In this document: one piece after another, positions 25,490-35,167 of the stretch | How the letters are laid out: each line of letters opens with the position of its first letter | Numbering within the stretch: position 1 is the first letter of the stretch | Source of the DNA: DATBHM01 sp963772375 | GTDB lineage: Bacteria; Actinomycetota; UBA4738; JACQTL01 | DNA length: 64,000 nucleotides | Assembly: GCA_963772375.1 (NCBI GenBank) | Contig: CAVYXG010000005.1 | Span: 682,001-746,000, forward strand | Reading direction: 5' to 3' | Made by a program: the position numbers and the translations under genes | Notes under the pieces: generated by a model | The model's input: the letters and a program-made list of their open reading frames with translations, nothing else | What the model was told of the DNA's origin: nothing | Database searches by the model: none

Positions 25490-25746
25490 CGCCGATCCTC
25501 GGCCACGTAGTCAGACAGTGGCTTGCCGGGAGCCACCCGCATCCGGGGTCCGGGTCGCATCCGCCCCCCCGACCAGGTGACCCGACCCTGATTGACGAGC
25601 TCGAGCAGCTCGTCCGGAATGTCGGCGGGGACGATCCGGGCGATTGGCCGCCCACGATCGGTCACCACGATGGTCGTTCCAGACCGAACCTCCCGAAGAT
25701 ACCGACTCAGGTCGTTCTTCAGCTGCCGAACGCCAACTTCCTCCAT
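25486..25746 (-). CDS. Phd/YefM-family antitoxin
   Basis: 86 residues. VGVRQLKNDLSRYLREVRSGTTIVVTDRGRPIARIVP is the Phd/YefM fold. The C-terminal tail is the toxin-binding region. GTGGCCAC and TATAGT lie just upstream (25747-25757) and are the likely operator and -10 element. Confidence 0.85.
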   Translation of the reverse strand: MEEVGVRQLKNDLSRYLREVRSGTTIVVTDRGRPIARIVPADIPDELLELVNQGRVTWSGGRMRPGPRMRVAPGKPLSDYVAEDRR

Positions 25747-25798
25747 GTGGCCACTATAACCCCACTCGTAGCCACACGATCGCTGTCAGCGCCCCCCA

Positions 25799-25848
25799 TT
25801 GTCAGCGAGGTCGCCTGCGACGCGCTCGAACGCGACGTCGACGGGTAG
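25799..25848 (+). pseudogene. Decayed C-terminus of an RHH antitoxin
   Basis: Reads IVSEVACDALERDVDG and a stop, closely like the end of the RHH gene at 20715 (SVSEIARDALERYVAE). Nothing upstream keeps the rest of the gene. It lies between two Phd/PIN modules. Confidence 0.5.
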
Positions 25849-25929
25849 CGCCCTCAGGGTGGAACCCCCCCCATCAGTCGAAAGCGCTCACGGGGTAGAC
25901 CTCGCCGCTCCCACGAGCACCTCTCCCGA

Positions 25930-26340
25930 TCAGACCCTGATGACGTCGAGCCCAGGGATGCCGTCGTAGTCGCCGTCCTGGGAGACGACCGGGATCCGGG
26001 CCGCGATGGCGGTGGCCGCGATCCACGAGTCGTTGAGCGGCATCCGCACGCCCGCGTCGCGAAGCGCGAGACGGAGGGCCGCCCATGCCTGGGCCACGGC
26101 AACGTCGACGGGGAGTGGTTCGAGCGCCTCCGCTCGCGACAGTGTGTCCAGCCGGCGAGCCCTGGTCGCGCCGGTGTTGGCCGTGAGCACGCCCAGCCGC
26201 AGCTCCCCCACGGTGATCACGGAGACGGCGACGCGCTCGGGCGGCGTGCCGGACACCGGGCGTTCCTGCTCGCGCGCGATGAACAGCGACGTGTCCGCGA
26301 GCCCCAGCTCCACTCGCCGAGCGCCCTCGGCCGCCGTCAC
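25930..26340 (-). CDS. VapC-like PIN toxin
   Basis: 136 residues from a GTG overlapping the antitoxin stop (GTGA). LGLADTSLFIAREQERP is the first motif. VSVITVGELRLGV carries the conserved Glu. MPLNDSWIAATAIAARIPVVSQDGDYDGIPGL carries the last acidic residues. All four PIN acidic positions are present, so it should be active. Confidence 0.88.
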   Translation of the reverse strand: MTAAEGARRVELGLADTSLFIAREQERPVSGTPPERVAVSVITVGELRLGVLTANTGATRARRLDTLSRAEALEPLPVDVAVAQAWAALRLALRDAGVRMPLNDSWIAATAIAARIPVVSQDGDYDGIPGLDVIRV

Positions 26341-26591
26341 GGCGGTGGCGCGTCGTCGGTCGTCTCGGGCAGCAGGGCGGCGAGGTCGTCGGTGAGACCG
26401 GCGTCCGCCCGCCAGTGCTCGGCGTCCTGAACGAACGCTTCCCACAAAACCGACCGTGGCCTCGTCGCGAGCGGAACGAGCTCGGCGACCGGGCGTCCGC
26501 TCACCGTCACCCGGAGGTGCTCCCCCCGCTCGACGCGACGGAGCACCCCGCTGACGTCGTTTCGGAGCTCGCGAGCCGGTATGTCGGTCAT
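26337..26591 (-). CDS. Phd/YefM-family antitoxin
   Basis: 84 residues. IPARELRNDVSGVLRRVERGEHLRVTVSGRPVAELVPL is the Phd/YefM domain. The C-terminal tail (FVQDAEHWRADAGLTDDLAAL) binds the toxin. A perfect inverted repeat lies just upstream. Confidence 0.88.
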   Translation of the reverse strand: MTDIPARELRNDVSGVLRRVERGEHLRVTVSGRPVAELVPLATRPRSVLWEAFVQDAEHWRADAGLTDDLAALLPETTDDAPPP

Positions 26592-26602
26592 GGCTTCCGA
26601 AG

Positions 26603-26620
26603 CGTAGCACTTCTGCTACG
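26603..26620. promoter_or_regulatory. Operator of the second Phd/PIN module
   Basis: A perfect inverted repeat CGTAGCA-CTTC-TGCTACG 12 bp upstream of the antitoxin ATG. It is more likely an operator than a terminator, because no gene ends immediately upstream on this strand. Confidence 0.6.
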
Positions 26621-26730
26621 GCACCGAATCCCCCTCACCCGAACCAGGAGGCAAGCCTCGCGCGTTGCACGCCGCTCCGCCGTGTCACCTTCCTGACGCC
26701 ATCGAATGTCGATGGATGCCCGAGCAGAGC

Positions 26731-27180
26731 TCAGCGCATGTTGCGCTCGTCCGAGCGCCGGACCTCCGTCAGCATGGCGTCGATCACCCGGAAGAACGGT
26801 GACCATGCCCGGTCGTCGTCGAGGTCCCGCAGGAGGATGTTCGGGGAGAGGTCCGGTTCCGTCCGGACGACGTTCGGGATCTCGTCCAGCTGGTCCACCA
26901 GCGACCGCCACCGCTGCTCCATGCGGAACGGGTGGTAGCGCCGCAGCTCCTCGACCGACAGGAACAGCCGCGGCGGGCTGGACCCGATCCGGATCGGGGC
27001 CGGTGCCCGGTCGATCCGCCGCATCACGGGGACCCAGGCCTCGTCGTCGTGCGCGGAGCTCGGTTCCCAGCCGTCGGTGAGGTCGTGCTGGTCCGACCAC
27101 GCGAAGATCCGGGCGAGCACCCGGACGTCCGGTTCGTTCCCGTGCTCGCGCACCAGTTCCGTGAACGCTGCTCGATCCAC
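26731..27180 (-). CDS. Hypothetical protein of 149 residues
   Basis: Acidic and helical at the N-terminus (FTELVREHGNEPDVRVLARIF), then VEELRRYHPFRMEQRWRSLVDQLDEIPNVVR. The C-terminus has FFRVIDAMLTEV. No family is recognised. It lies between two TA modules in the same orientation as the upstream genes. Confidence 0.55.
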   Translation of the reverse strand: MDRAAFTELVREHGNEPDVRVLARIFAWSDQHDLTDGWEPSSAHDDEAWVPVMRRIDRAPAPIRIGSSPPRLFLSVEELRRYHPFRMEQRWRSLVDQLDEIPNVVRTEPDLSPNILLRDLDDDRAWSPFFRVIDAMLTEVRRSDERNMR

Positions 27181-27304
27181 AACGACAGACTGCCACGTTC
27201 AGCCACGACGGCGCGACGCGAGCGTCTTCCAGGTGGTGCCACTACCGGTCGAGCACCCACTTCGGCGGGGCGGCGTACACCGGGTCCCAGCCTTGATGCG
27301 GAAG

Positions 27305-27318
27305 CATCATCGATGATG
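27305..27318. promoter_or_regulatory. Operator and promoter region of the VapBC module
   Basis: CATCATCGATGATG palindrome, with TATGAT (27323-27328) as a likely -10 only 9 nt before the antitoxin ATG. The transcript would be nearly leaderless; no ribosome binding site is visible. Confidence 0.55.
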
Positions 27319-27337
27319 ATGCTATGATGCACCACTC

Positions 27338-27592
27338 ATGAGAACCACCGTCACACTCGACAAGGACGTGGAGGCGCTGGTTCGCCGCGTGATGCGCGAG
27401 CGCGGCCTCACGTTCAAGCAGGCCGTGAACATGGCGATCCGGCAGGGACTCACTACCGATTCCGAACGCCCCGCCTTCCGAACCCCGACCTTCCGCATGG
27501 GGGCGCCGCGCGGATCGCTGACCCATGCCCTCCGCCTGGCGGCCGAGCTCGAGGACGAGGAGCTCGCTCGCCGGGTCTCATCGCGCAAGTAG
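27338..27592 (+). CDS. VapB-like RHH antitoxin
   Basis: 84 residues. MRTTVTLDKDVEALVRRVMRERGLTFKQAVNMAIRQGL is an RHH domain. The tail (FRTPTFRMGAPRGSLTHAL) is typical of VapB partners of PIN toxins. The toxin follows after 12 bp. Confidence 0.88.
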   Translation: MRTTVTLDKDVEALVRRVMRERGLTFKQAVNMAIRQGLTTDSERPAFRTPTFRMGAPRGSLTHALRLAAELEDEELARRVSSRK

Positions 27593-27604
27593 CGGCCCGG
27601 AACG

Positions 27605-28033
27605 ATGCAGGTCGTCGACGCGAACGTCCTCCTGTACGCGGTCAACGAGGATTCGCCGCTGCACGAACGCGCCCGTACCTGGCTCGACGCAGCGCTGGCA
27701 GGGTCCGAGACGGTCGGCTTCGCGTGGATCGTCCTGCTCGCGTTCCTTCGGCTGTCGACGCGTTCCGACCTGTTCGCGCAGCCCCTCACCGCGGAGGAGG
27801 CCACCGGGGTGGTCGAGATGTGGCTCTCGGCTCCCACGGCGGTCGTGGTGCACCCGACCGCGCGCCATCTCCCGGTGCTCTCCGGCCTCCTCGGGCCACT
27901 CGGAACGGCGGCCAACCTCGTGAACGACGCCCATCTGGCGGCCCTGGCCGTGGAGCACGGCGGGGGAGTGACGTCGTTCGATCGGGACTTCGGGAGGTTC
28001 CAGGGAGTCCGCTGGCAGGAACCACCGGGCTGA
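27605..28033 (+). CDS. VapC-like PIN toxin
   Basis: 142 residues. MQVVDANVLLYAVNEDSPLH holds the first Asp. VLLAFLRLSTR holds the central region, in which the usual Glu is replaced. LVNDAHLAALAVEHGGGVTSFDRDFGRF holds the C-terminal acidic residues. It resembles the TA-system VapC at 4983. Confidence 0.87.
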   Translation: MQVVDANVLLYAVNEDSPLHERARTWLDAALAGSETVGFAWIVLLAFLRLSTRSDLFAQPLTAEEATGVVEMWLSAPTAVVVHPTARHLPVLSGLLGPLGTAANLVNDAHLAALAVEHGGGVTSFDRDFGRFQGVRWQEPPG

Positions 28034-28086
28034 CCCTGCCGGTCCCCGGACGCGGCGCGTCGGCGCCTGCCGATACCCTTGGACCC

Positions 28087-30144
28087 GTGCCGGCCACCAA
28101 CGTCGACGATCGCGCAACCGACCTCCTTCACGGGATGCTCGGTCCCGGGGCCGCGTTCCGCCCCGGCCAGCTCGAGGCCATCCGCGCCCTCTCCGCCGAG
28201 GGCGGGCGCGTGCTCGTCGTGCAGCGGACGGGGTGGGGCAAGAGCGCCGTCTACCTCATCGCCACCCGGCTGCTCCGGGGGGACGGCCGCGGGCCCACCC
28301 TGCTCGTCTCGCCGCTCCTCGCCCTCATGCGGAACCAGATCGACATGGCCCGTCGCATCGGCGTGCGGGCCGCCACCATCAACTCGGCGAACCGCGACGA
28401 CTGGGACGCCATCGCCGAGGAGATCGCCCACGACGCCGTCGACCTGTTGCTCATCTCGCCCGAGCGGCTCAACAACCAGGAGTTCCGCGCGAACGTCCTG
28501 CCCGACGTGTTGAAGACCACTGGCCTGCTGGTCGTCGACGAGGCCCACTGCATCTCCGACTGGGGCCACGACTTCCGCCCGGACTACCGCCGCATCGCCC
28601 GCGTGCTCGACGACCTCCCCGCCGACGTCCCCGTCCTGTGCACCACCGCCACCGCCAACGACCGTGTGGTCGCGGACGTGGTCGCCCAGCTCGGCCACGG
28701 CATCACGGTGCTCAGAGGAACCCTCGACCGCGAGAGCCTGGTCCTCGCATACACGCCCCAACGCCACCCCGCCGAGCGCATGGCCTGGCTCGCCGAGTTC
28801 CTGCCCGCGACCGAAGGAACCGGCATCGTCTACTGCCTCACGATCTCCGACACCGTTCGCGTGGCCGACTGGCTCGAATCCAACGGCATCCCCGCCCACG
28901 CCTACTCGGGCGAGACCGACCCCACCCTCCGCGAAGGGATCGAACAGGACCTCCTCGACAACCGCGTCAAGGTCGTCGTGGCCACCAGCGCGCTCGGGAT
29001 GGGGTTCGACAAGCCGGACCTCTCCTTCGTCGTCCACTTCCAGTCACCCGGCTCCGCGATCGGGTACTACCAGCAGGTCGGCCGGGCCGGCCGAGCCCTC
29101 GAGCGCTCCGACGGCATCCTGCTCCAGGGCGGCGAGGACGAGCAGATCCAGGACTGGTTCATCTCGACGGCCTTCCCACCCAGGCAGCAGGCCGAACAGG
29201 TCGTCGCACTGCTCGAAGGCGCCGAGTCGCTGACCACCAACCAGCTCCTCGCCGACGTGAACGTCCGCAAGACCCGCCTCGAGGCCATGCTGAAGATCCT
29301 CGAGGTTGACGGCGCCGTCGAGCGCGCCAACCGCGGCTGGCGCCGCACGCACGAGCCCTGGTCCTACGACGCCGACCGCGTCGAACGCGTCACCGCCGCC
29401 CGCCGCCGCGAACAGCAGGCCATGCGCGAGTACGGCGAGACGCGGGGCTGCCTGATGGAGTTTCTCCGCAGGCAGCTCGACGACCCCGAGGCGAGACCGT
29501 GCGGCCGCTGCATGAACTGCACCGGCACGCCGCTCGACCTGCGACCCGCACGCGAGCTGGTCGCGAAGGCCGAGGAGTTCCTCCGCAGCCGCGAGCTCGT
29601 CGTCGAACCCCGTCGCATGTGGCCGCCCGGCATGCCCGACCGCAAGGGCCGCATCCCCGAGGACCGCCAGCTCGAACCCGGCCGCGCCCTCTGCATCGAG
29701 AACGACGGCGGCTGGGGCCAGCTCGTCAGAACAGGCCGCGCAGCCGGCACGTACTCGGACGAGCTCGTCGCCGCCTCGGCGAGGGCCATCCGCCGCTGGA
29801 ACCCCCAACCCGCCCCGGCCCGGGCGACCTTCGTCCCCTCGACCGACGGCCGAGTCGAGGACTTCGCGAGACGCCTCGCCGACCAGCTCGGTCTCGAGCT
29901 CCTCCCGCTGGTCGCACCCATCGAGCCCCACCGCCCCCAGCGCGAGATGGAGAACAGCCCCCAGCAGCTCGCCAACGTCCTCGACGCGTTCGGCATCCGC
30001 GGCGAGGTCCCCGGGGGTCCGGTGCTCCTCGTCGACGACACCGTCGACTCGCGTTGGACCCTCACGGTGGTCGGTTCACTGCTCCGCGCCTCGGGCACCG
30101 GTCCCGCCCACCCGTTCGTCCTCGCCGAATCCGCAGGCTCCTGA
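28087..30144 (+). CDS. RecQ-family DNA helicase with C-terminal phosphoribosyltransferase-like domain
   Basis: 685 residues from a GTG with a GATACCCT-like -10 box 7 nt upstream, suggesting a leaderless start. It has Walker A RTGWGKS (47-53), DEAHCISDWGHDF (151-163), SAT-like TTATAN, the helicase C domain (VVATSALGMGFDKPDLSFVVHF and QQVGRAGR) and zinc-binding CGRCMNC (RecQ-type). The last ~130 residues hold a PRPP-binding-loop-like VLLVDDTVDSRWT (about 645-657), as in type I phosphoribosyltransferases and ComF-like proteins. It acts in DNA repair or recombination; the role of the added domain is unknown. Confidence 0.9.
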   Translation: MPATNVDDRATDLLHGMLGPGAAFRPGQLEAIRALSAEGGRVLVVQRTGWGKSAVYLIATRLLRGDGRGPTLLVSPLLALMRNQIDMARRIGVRAATINSANRDDWDAIAEEIAHDAVDLLLISPERLNNQEFRANVLPDVLKTTGLLVVDEAHCISDWGHDFRPDYRRIARVLDDLPADVPVLCTTATANDRVVADVVAQLGHGITVLRGTLDRESLVLAYTPQRHPAERMAWLAEFLPATEGTGIVYCLTISDTVRVADWLESNGIPAHAYSGETDPTLREGIEQDLLDNRVKVVVATSALGMGFDKPDLSFVVHFQSPGSAIGYYQQVGRAGRALERSDGILLQGGEDEQIQDWFISTAFPPRQQAEQVVALLEGAESLTTNQLLADVNVRKTRLEAMLKILEVDGAVERANRGWRRTHEPWSYDADRVERVTAARRREQQAMREYGETRGCLMEFLRRQLDDPEARPCGRCMNCTGTPLDLRPARELVAKAEEFLRSRELVVEPRRMWPPGMPDRKGRIPEDRQLEPGRALCIENDGGWGQLVRTGRAAGTYSDELVAASARAIRRWNPQPAPARATFVPSTDGRVEDFARRLADQLGLELLPLVAPIEPHRPQREMENSPQQLANVLDAFGIRGEVPGGPVLLVDDTVDSRWTLTVVGSLLRASGTGPAHPFVLAESAGS

Positions 30145-30297
30145 CCGGACTCCCCGGTGCGTTGACGGGGCGGATACGGCGACGCGTCCGAGTTCTCCGC
30201 CTGCCGAACGATGACGTGAGGGCGCCGACTCGCTGACCAAAGCCCCGAGACCGGCTTCCCACTATCGTCGGGGCCAGTTCGAGGAAAGGAGCAGCTC

Positions 30298-31158
30298 ATG
30301 GCCGGGATCCGTCCGAAGGCGCCGATCGCCGTAGCTGTCGCTGTGGGGCTCGTGACTGGGGTGCTCGGGCTCGGGGCCAGGAGCTTCGGGGCGTCCCCGG
30401 CACGCAAGATCGCAACCGGCGCGAGGTCCGTCGCCGGGTTCCGTCGCGTCGTCTACCTGAGCCACCTGAACGACCCCCACCGCACGCCCGGCTTCCCGGG
30501 CGACCCCCAGTTCTCCTTGACCACGGCCTTCACCGTTCCCAAGGACGGCTACTACCTCCAGTTCGTCCAGGAGGGCGAGCACACCGGCACCCACTGGGGC
30601 GCGCCGTGCCACTTCCACGTCGGGGCGGCGTGCGCAGGGCACCTTCCCCCGACCTCGCTCGTCCTGCCCGCCGTGGTGATCGACATACGTTCGAAGACCC
30701 GGCAGAACGTCGACTACCGGGCCACGATCGCCGACCTCAAGGGTTGGATCGCGAAGTACGGGCCGATGCCGAAGGATGCCGCCGTCATCCTCCGCACCGG
30801 CTGCGACCGGTTCTGGGGCCCGGACACGAAGGCGACCGACCGCACCTACTACAACTGCGGGACCGGCCGGCAGGGGCTGCACCAGCCGGGCTTCTCGCTC
30901 CAAGCGGTCCATTGGCTGATCGACCGCGGCATCCTCGGCGAGCGCGGCGCGCTCGGCACGGATACCTTCGGGCCCGACCCCGGCACCGACGAAGACTTCC
31001 GGGAGAGCTCGGCCGTGTTCCACCGGCACCGGATCGACCTCGAGAACCTGACGAACCTCAGCGCGCTGCCGCCGAATGGGGCGTGGATCGTGGTCGGCGG
31101 GCCTCGGAACCTGCACGGGTCGGGCTCGCCGGCGACGATCTTCGGCCTGGTGCCCTGA
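30298..31158 (+). CDS. Secreted cyclase-family (kynurenine-formamidase-like) hydrolase
   Basis: 286 residues with a signal peptide (VAVAVGLVTGVLGLGARSFGA) and GAAAGGAG-like ribosome binding site before the ATG. EGEHTGTHWGAPCHFH (about 84-99) is the family's HxGTHxDxPxH metal motif, but the Asp is Gly here. RTGCDRFWG and HQPGFSLQAVHWLID follow the family pattern. The metal site would lack one ligand, so activity or metal may differ from characterised members. It is exported to the cell surface. Confidence 0.83.
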   Translation: MAGIRPKAPIAVAVAVGLVTGVLGLGARSFGASPARKIATGARSVAGFRRVVYLSHLNDPHRTPGFPGDPQFSLTTAFTVPKDGYYLQFVQEGEHTGTHWGAPCHFHVGAACAGHLPPTSLVLPAVVIDIRSKTRQNVDYRATIADLKGWIAKYGPMPKDAAVILRTGCDRFWGPDTKATDRTYYNCGTGRQGLHQPGFSLQAVHWLIDRGILGERGALGTDTFGPDPGTDEDFRESSAVFHRHRIDLENLTNLSALPPNGAWIVVGGPRNLHGSGSPATIFGLVP

Positions 31159-31247
31159 CCCGCGTGATGTATCGCTCGTCCGTTCGAAGAGATGGCCATC
31201 GACACCGAGCCCCCCCGCGCAACGAATCCGTCGTAGTCTGCGCTCGA

Positions 31248-31613
31248 ATGAGCTCACCCATCCGTCTCGTGGAGTTTCCGGCCGACGACCCCGAACGTGC
31301 ACGTGCCTTCTGGACCGGCCTCCTCGACGTCGAGCTCGATGAGCGGCCAACCGACGAGGGCCAGGGCTGGCAGACGCACAAGGGTGATGCAGCCCTCGGC
31401 GTGCATCCCCGCGGCACCGGACCCGGCGACCGCGTGTCCCTCCCGTACTTCTCCGTGCCCGACATGGCCGAGGCGCTCGAACGGGTCCGGCGGCTCGGAG
31501 GTGCCGTGATCCACGAGGGCGAGCGGTGGAGCGTCTGTCGCGACTCCGAGGGCAGCCCGTTCGGGCTCGGCCTCGAGCCGGTCGGCCCGGAGACGGCCCG
31601 CAACCCGACCTGA
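31248..31613 (+). CDS. VOC-family (glyoxalase/bleomycin-resistance-like) protein
   Basis: 121 residues. IRLVEFPADDPERARAFWTGLLD and LPYFSVPDMAEALERVRRLGG are the two beta-alpha-beta-beta-beta units, with SEGSPFGLGLEP at the end. Its substrate is unknown. A hairpin follows at 31631. Confidence 0.87.
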   Translation: MSSPIRLVEFPADDPERARAFWTGLLDVELDERPTDEGQGWQTHKGDAALGVHPRGTGPGDRVSLPYFSVPDMAEALERVRRLGGAVIHEGERWSVCRDSEGSPFGLGLEPVGPETARNPT

Positions 31614-31630
31614 GGTAGACTCGCCCCAGC

Positions 31631-31648
31631 GCAGGCGCCCCTGCCTGC
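31631..31648 (+). terminator. Hairpin after the VOC gene
   Basis: GCAGGC-GCCCCT-GCCTGC, 18 bp after the stop of the VOC gene. A short GC stem without a T-run; a weak terminator call. Confidence 0.4.
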
Positions 31649-31735
31649 GGTTCGCGACGAGCGACCGATCGCCGGAGCCCGGCCAGTTCCGGTTCTCGCT
31701 CACTCTCCCGGACGCATGGACGCGAGGGAGGCACC

Positions 31736-31942
31736 ATGTCGCGATGTCCCAACTGCGAATCCAACCGCATCCTGGTCGTCCTCGGCCCGAGCCAGCGCGG
31801 CTCGTGCAGCGACTGCGGATGTGCCTGGATCCAGCAGGGGAGCGAGCAGACCTCGATCATCCGGCCCGGCGAGGCCACTTCACGGAGAATGCATCCGTCG
31901 ACCCGCCGCACGCCGAAGGGTGGGGCGACGACGACCGCCTGA
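31736..31942 (+). CDS. Small zinc-ribbon protein
   Basis: 68 residues behind GGGAGGC. SRCPNCESNRILVVLGPSQRG and SCSDCGCAWIQ give a CxxC...CxxC ribbon. The C-terminus is basic. Role unknown. Confidence 0.68.
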   Translation: MSRCPNCESNRILVVLGPSQRGSCSDCGCAWIQQGSEQTSIIRPGEATSRRMHPSTRRTPKGGATTTA

Positions 31943-31957
31943 CCAGGGGGACGAAAC

Positions 31958-32179
31958 GTGAACGAGGACGACCGGACGTGGAGCGGGGTGCTCATCTACG
32001 AGGTCGATGCGAAGTTCCGGAGCACCGCCGAGCATCCGGCGAGCACCGACCCCGACGCGGAGGGCGCCCGCCTCCTCACGATCATCGAGGCGGCACTGAA
32101 GGCGGACTCGGAGGGCCGGCCATACGAGGTCGGCGCGATCCGATACGCGGGCTCCCGCGGCTCGACGCGGTACGACTGA
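31958..32179 (+). CDS. Small hypothetical protein
   Basis: 73 residues from a GTG preceded by AGGGGGACG. GVLIYEVDAKFRSTAEH and ARLLTIIEAALKADSEGRPYEVGAIRYA suggest a compact alpha/beta domain. It lies 15 bp after the zinc-ribbon gene and 13 bp before the kinase gene, so all three may form one transcript. Confidence 0.6.
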   Translation: MNEDDRTWSGVLIYEVDAKFRSTAEHPASTDPDAEGARLLTIIEAALKADSEGRPYEVGAIRYAGSRGSTRYD

Positions 32180-32192
32180 CGCCCGCCGCGCC

Positions 32193-33125
32193 GTGTCGCC
32201 CCGCCTCGACCTGCTGATCCTCGGCGACGTCAACCCGGATCTCGTGTTGCGCGGCGACGTCGAACCGCAGTTCGGGCAGGCCGAGCGGCTGGTGGAGGAC
32301 GCGCGCCTCACGATCGGGGGCTCCGGCGCGATCACGGCGTGCGGGGCCGCCCGGCTCGGCCTGGCGGTCGCCCTGTGCGGCGTGGTCGGTGAGGACGTCT
32401 TCGGCCGATGGATCCGCGACGAGCTGGCCGCGCGCGGGGTCGGGGTCGACGGGCTCACGGTCGACCCGGGACGCCCCACCGGGCTCACCGTGGTGCTCTC
32501 GAAGCCGCACGACCGGGCGATCCTCACCCATCCCGGCACGATCGCCGAGCTGAGCGAGGACCGGATCGATCGCGCCGTGCTGCGCGACGCCCGCCACGTC
32601 CACGTCAGCTCGTACTTCCTGCAGCGACGGCTCGCCCCCGACCTGCCCGCGCTCTTCGACGAGGTCCGGGCCAACGGAGCCACGACGTCGGTCGACCCCA
32701 ACTGGGATCCGTCGGAATCCTGGGACGGCGGCCTCGCCGGGCTGCTGACCCGGACCGACGTCTTCCTCCCGAACGCCGCCGAGGTCACCAGGATCGCCCG
32801 CGAAGGCAGCGCCGAGGACGCGATTCGAGCCCTCGCCCGATCGGCCGCGCTCGTCGTGGCCAAGCTCGGCCCCGACGGCGCCATCGCCGCCCACGGCGAG
32901 ACCGTGCTGCAATCGGCCGGGATTCCTACGGACCCGGTGGACACGACCGGAGCGGGGGACTCCTTCGACGCCGGCTTCCTCGCGTCGTGGCTGGGCGGCG
33001 ACCCGCTCCAGCGCTCGCTCGCGGTCGCCAACGCGTGCGGTTCGCTCTCGACGCGGGCGATCGGGGGCGTCGACGGCCAGCCCACCATCGACGAGATCGC
33101 CGGCCTCACGGCCGGCACCGCCTGA
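32193..33125 (+). CDS. PfkB-family sugar kinase
   Basis: 310 residues. Substrate-side GGSGAITACGAARLG (about 40-54) and the ATP/anion-hole motif DTTGAGDSFDAGF near residue 250 mark a ribokinase-type kinase; the Asp of GAGD is the catalytic base. It converges with the sugar ABC importer, so a role in phosphorylating an imported sugar is plausible. The precise sugar is unknown. Confidence 0.9.
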   Translation: MSPRLDLLILGDVNPDLVLRGDVEPQFGQAERLVEDARLTIGGSGAITACGAARLGLAVALCGVVGEDVFGRWIRDELAARGVGVDGLTVDPGRPTGLTVVLSKPHDRAILTHPGTIAELSEDRIDRAVLRDARHVHVSSYFLQRRLAPDLPALFDEVRANGATTSVDPNWDPSESWDGGLAGLLTRTDVFLPNAAEVTRIAREGSAEDAIRALARSAALVVAKLGPDGAIAAHGETVLQSAGIPTDPVDTTGAGDSFDAGFLASWLGGDPLQRSLAVANACGSLSTRAIGGVDGQPTIDEIAGLTAGTA

Positions 33126-33128
33126 GCC

Positions 33129-34253
<1,125 letters not shown>

Positions 34254-34255
34254 GC

Positions 34256-35167
34256 TCAGCCCTTCAGCCCCTGCGTGGCGATGCCGCGCACGAAGAAGCG
34301 CTGGGCGGCGAGGAACAGGATCACCACGGGGATCATTGACATGACGTTGGCCGCGGCGACCAGCTGCCACTGCGTGTTGTGCGCGCCCTGGAACGTCGCG
34401 AGCCCGAGCTGGAGCGTGAACGCGCCCTCGTTGGTGAGGATCGTCACGAGCGGCCACAGGAAGTCGTTCCACGTCCACATGAACTGGATGACCGCCAGCG
34501 TGGCGAGCGCCGGGAGCGACAGCGGCAGCACGATCCGCACCAGGATGGACAGGCGGGAGGCCCCGTCGATCCGCGCCGCCTCCTCCAGCTCGATGGGCAG
34601 CGTCTTGAAGAACTGGGTGAGCATGAAGATGCCGAAGACGTTCACGAGGTTGGGCGCGACGAGCGCGCCGAGGTGGTCGATGAGCCCGAGGTCCTTCGCG
34701 ATCAGGAACGTCGGGATGAGCACCACCTGCAGCGGCACCATCAGCGTGGCCAGCAGCAGGAAGTACACGACGCCGCGGCCGAGGAACCGGATCCTGGCGA
34801 ACGCGTACGCCGCCAGCGAGCACAGCACCAGGTTGCTGGCGACGACCGCGACGGTGACCACGGTCGTGTTCCAGAACCAGGTCCCGAACGCCGACTGCCG
34901 GATGGTCGTCAGGTAGTTCCCGAACCGGAGCGTCCCCGGCCACAGCACGGGAGGGAAGTGCAGCGTCTGGGCCGGCGTCTCGAGCGACGTCACGACCATC
35001 CACAGCATCGGCAGGAGCATGATCGCGGCCAGCGGGGCCAGGAACAGGTGCCACGGATCGAACGGGAGCCACCGTGTGCGCTCCCGCTCGACCATGCCGG
35101 TCTCGCCCGGCAGCGACCGCGCGTCCACCCGCTCGGGAGCCTCGGCGACGGTGGTCGATGCGCTCAT
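34256..35167 (-). CDS. Sugar ABC transporter permease (MalG/UgpE type)
   Basis: 303 residues with six predicted membrane helices. The EAA loop EEAARIDGASRLSILVRIVLPL (G at the expected place) contacts the ATPase. A polar N-terminal ~30 residues precede the first helix. It overlaps the upstream permease stop by ATGA. Confidence 0.93.
   Translation of the reverse strand: MSASTTVAEAPERVDARSLPGETGMVERERTRWLPFDPWHLFLAPLAAIMLLPMLWMVVTSLETPAQTLHFPPVLWPGTLRFGNYLTTIRQSAFGTWFWNTTVVTVAVVASNLVLCSLAAYAFARIRFLGRGVVYFLLLATLMVPLQVVLIPTFLIAKDLGLIDHLGALVAPNLVNVFGIFMLTQFFKTLPIELEEAARIDGASRLSILVRIVLPLSLPALATLAVIQFMWTWNDFLWPLVTILTNEGAFTLQLGLATFQGAHNTQWQLVAAANVMSMIPVVILFLAAQRFFVRGIATQGLKG

Noticed and set aside
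27305..27330. ATC/ATG microsatellite
   Set aside because: The symmetric CATCATCGATGATG directly upstream of a vapB start is better explained as an operator.
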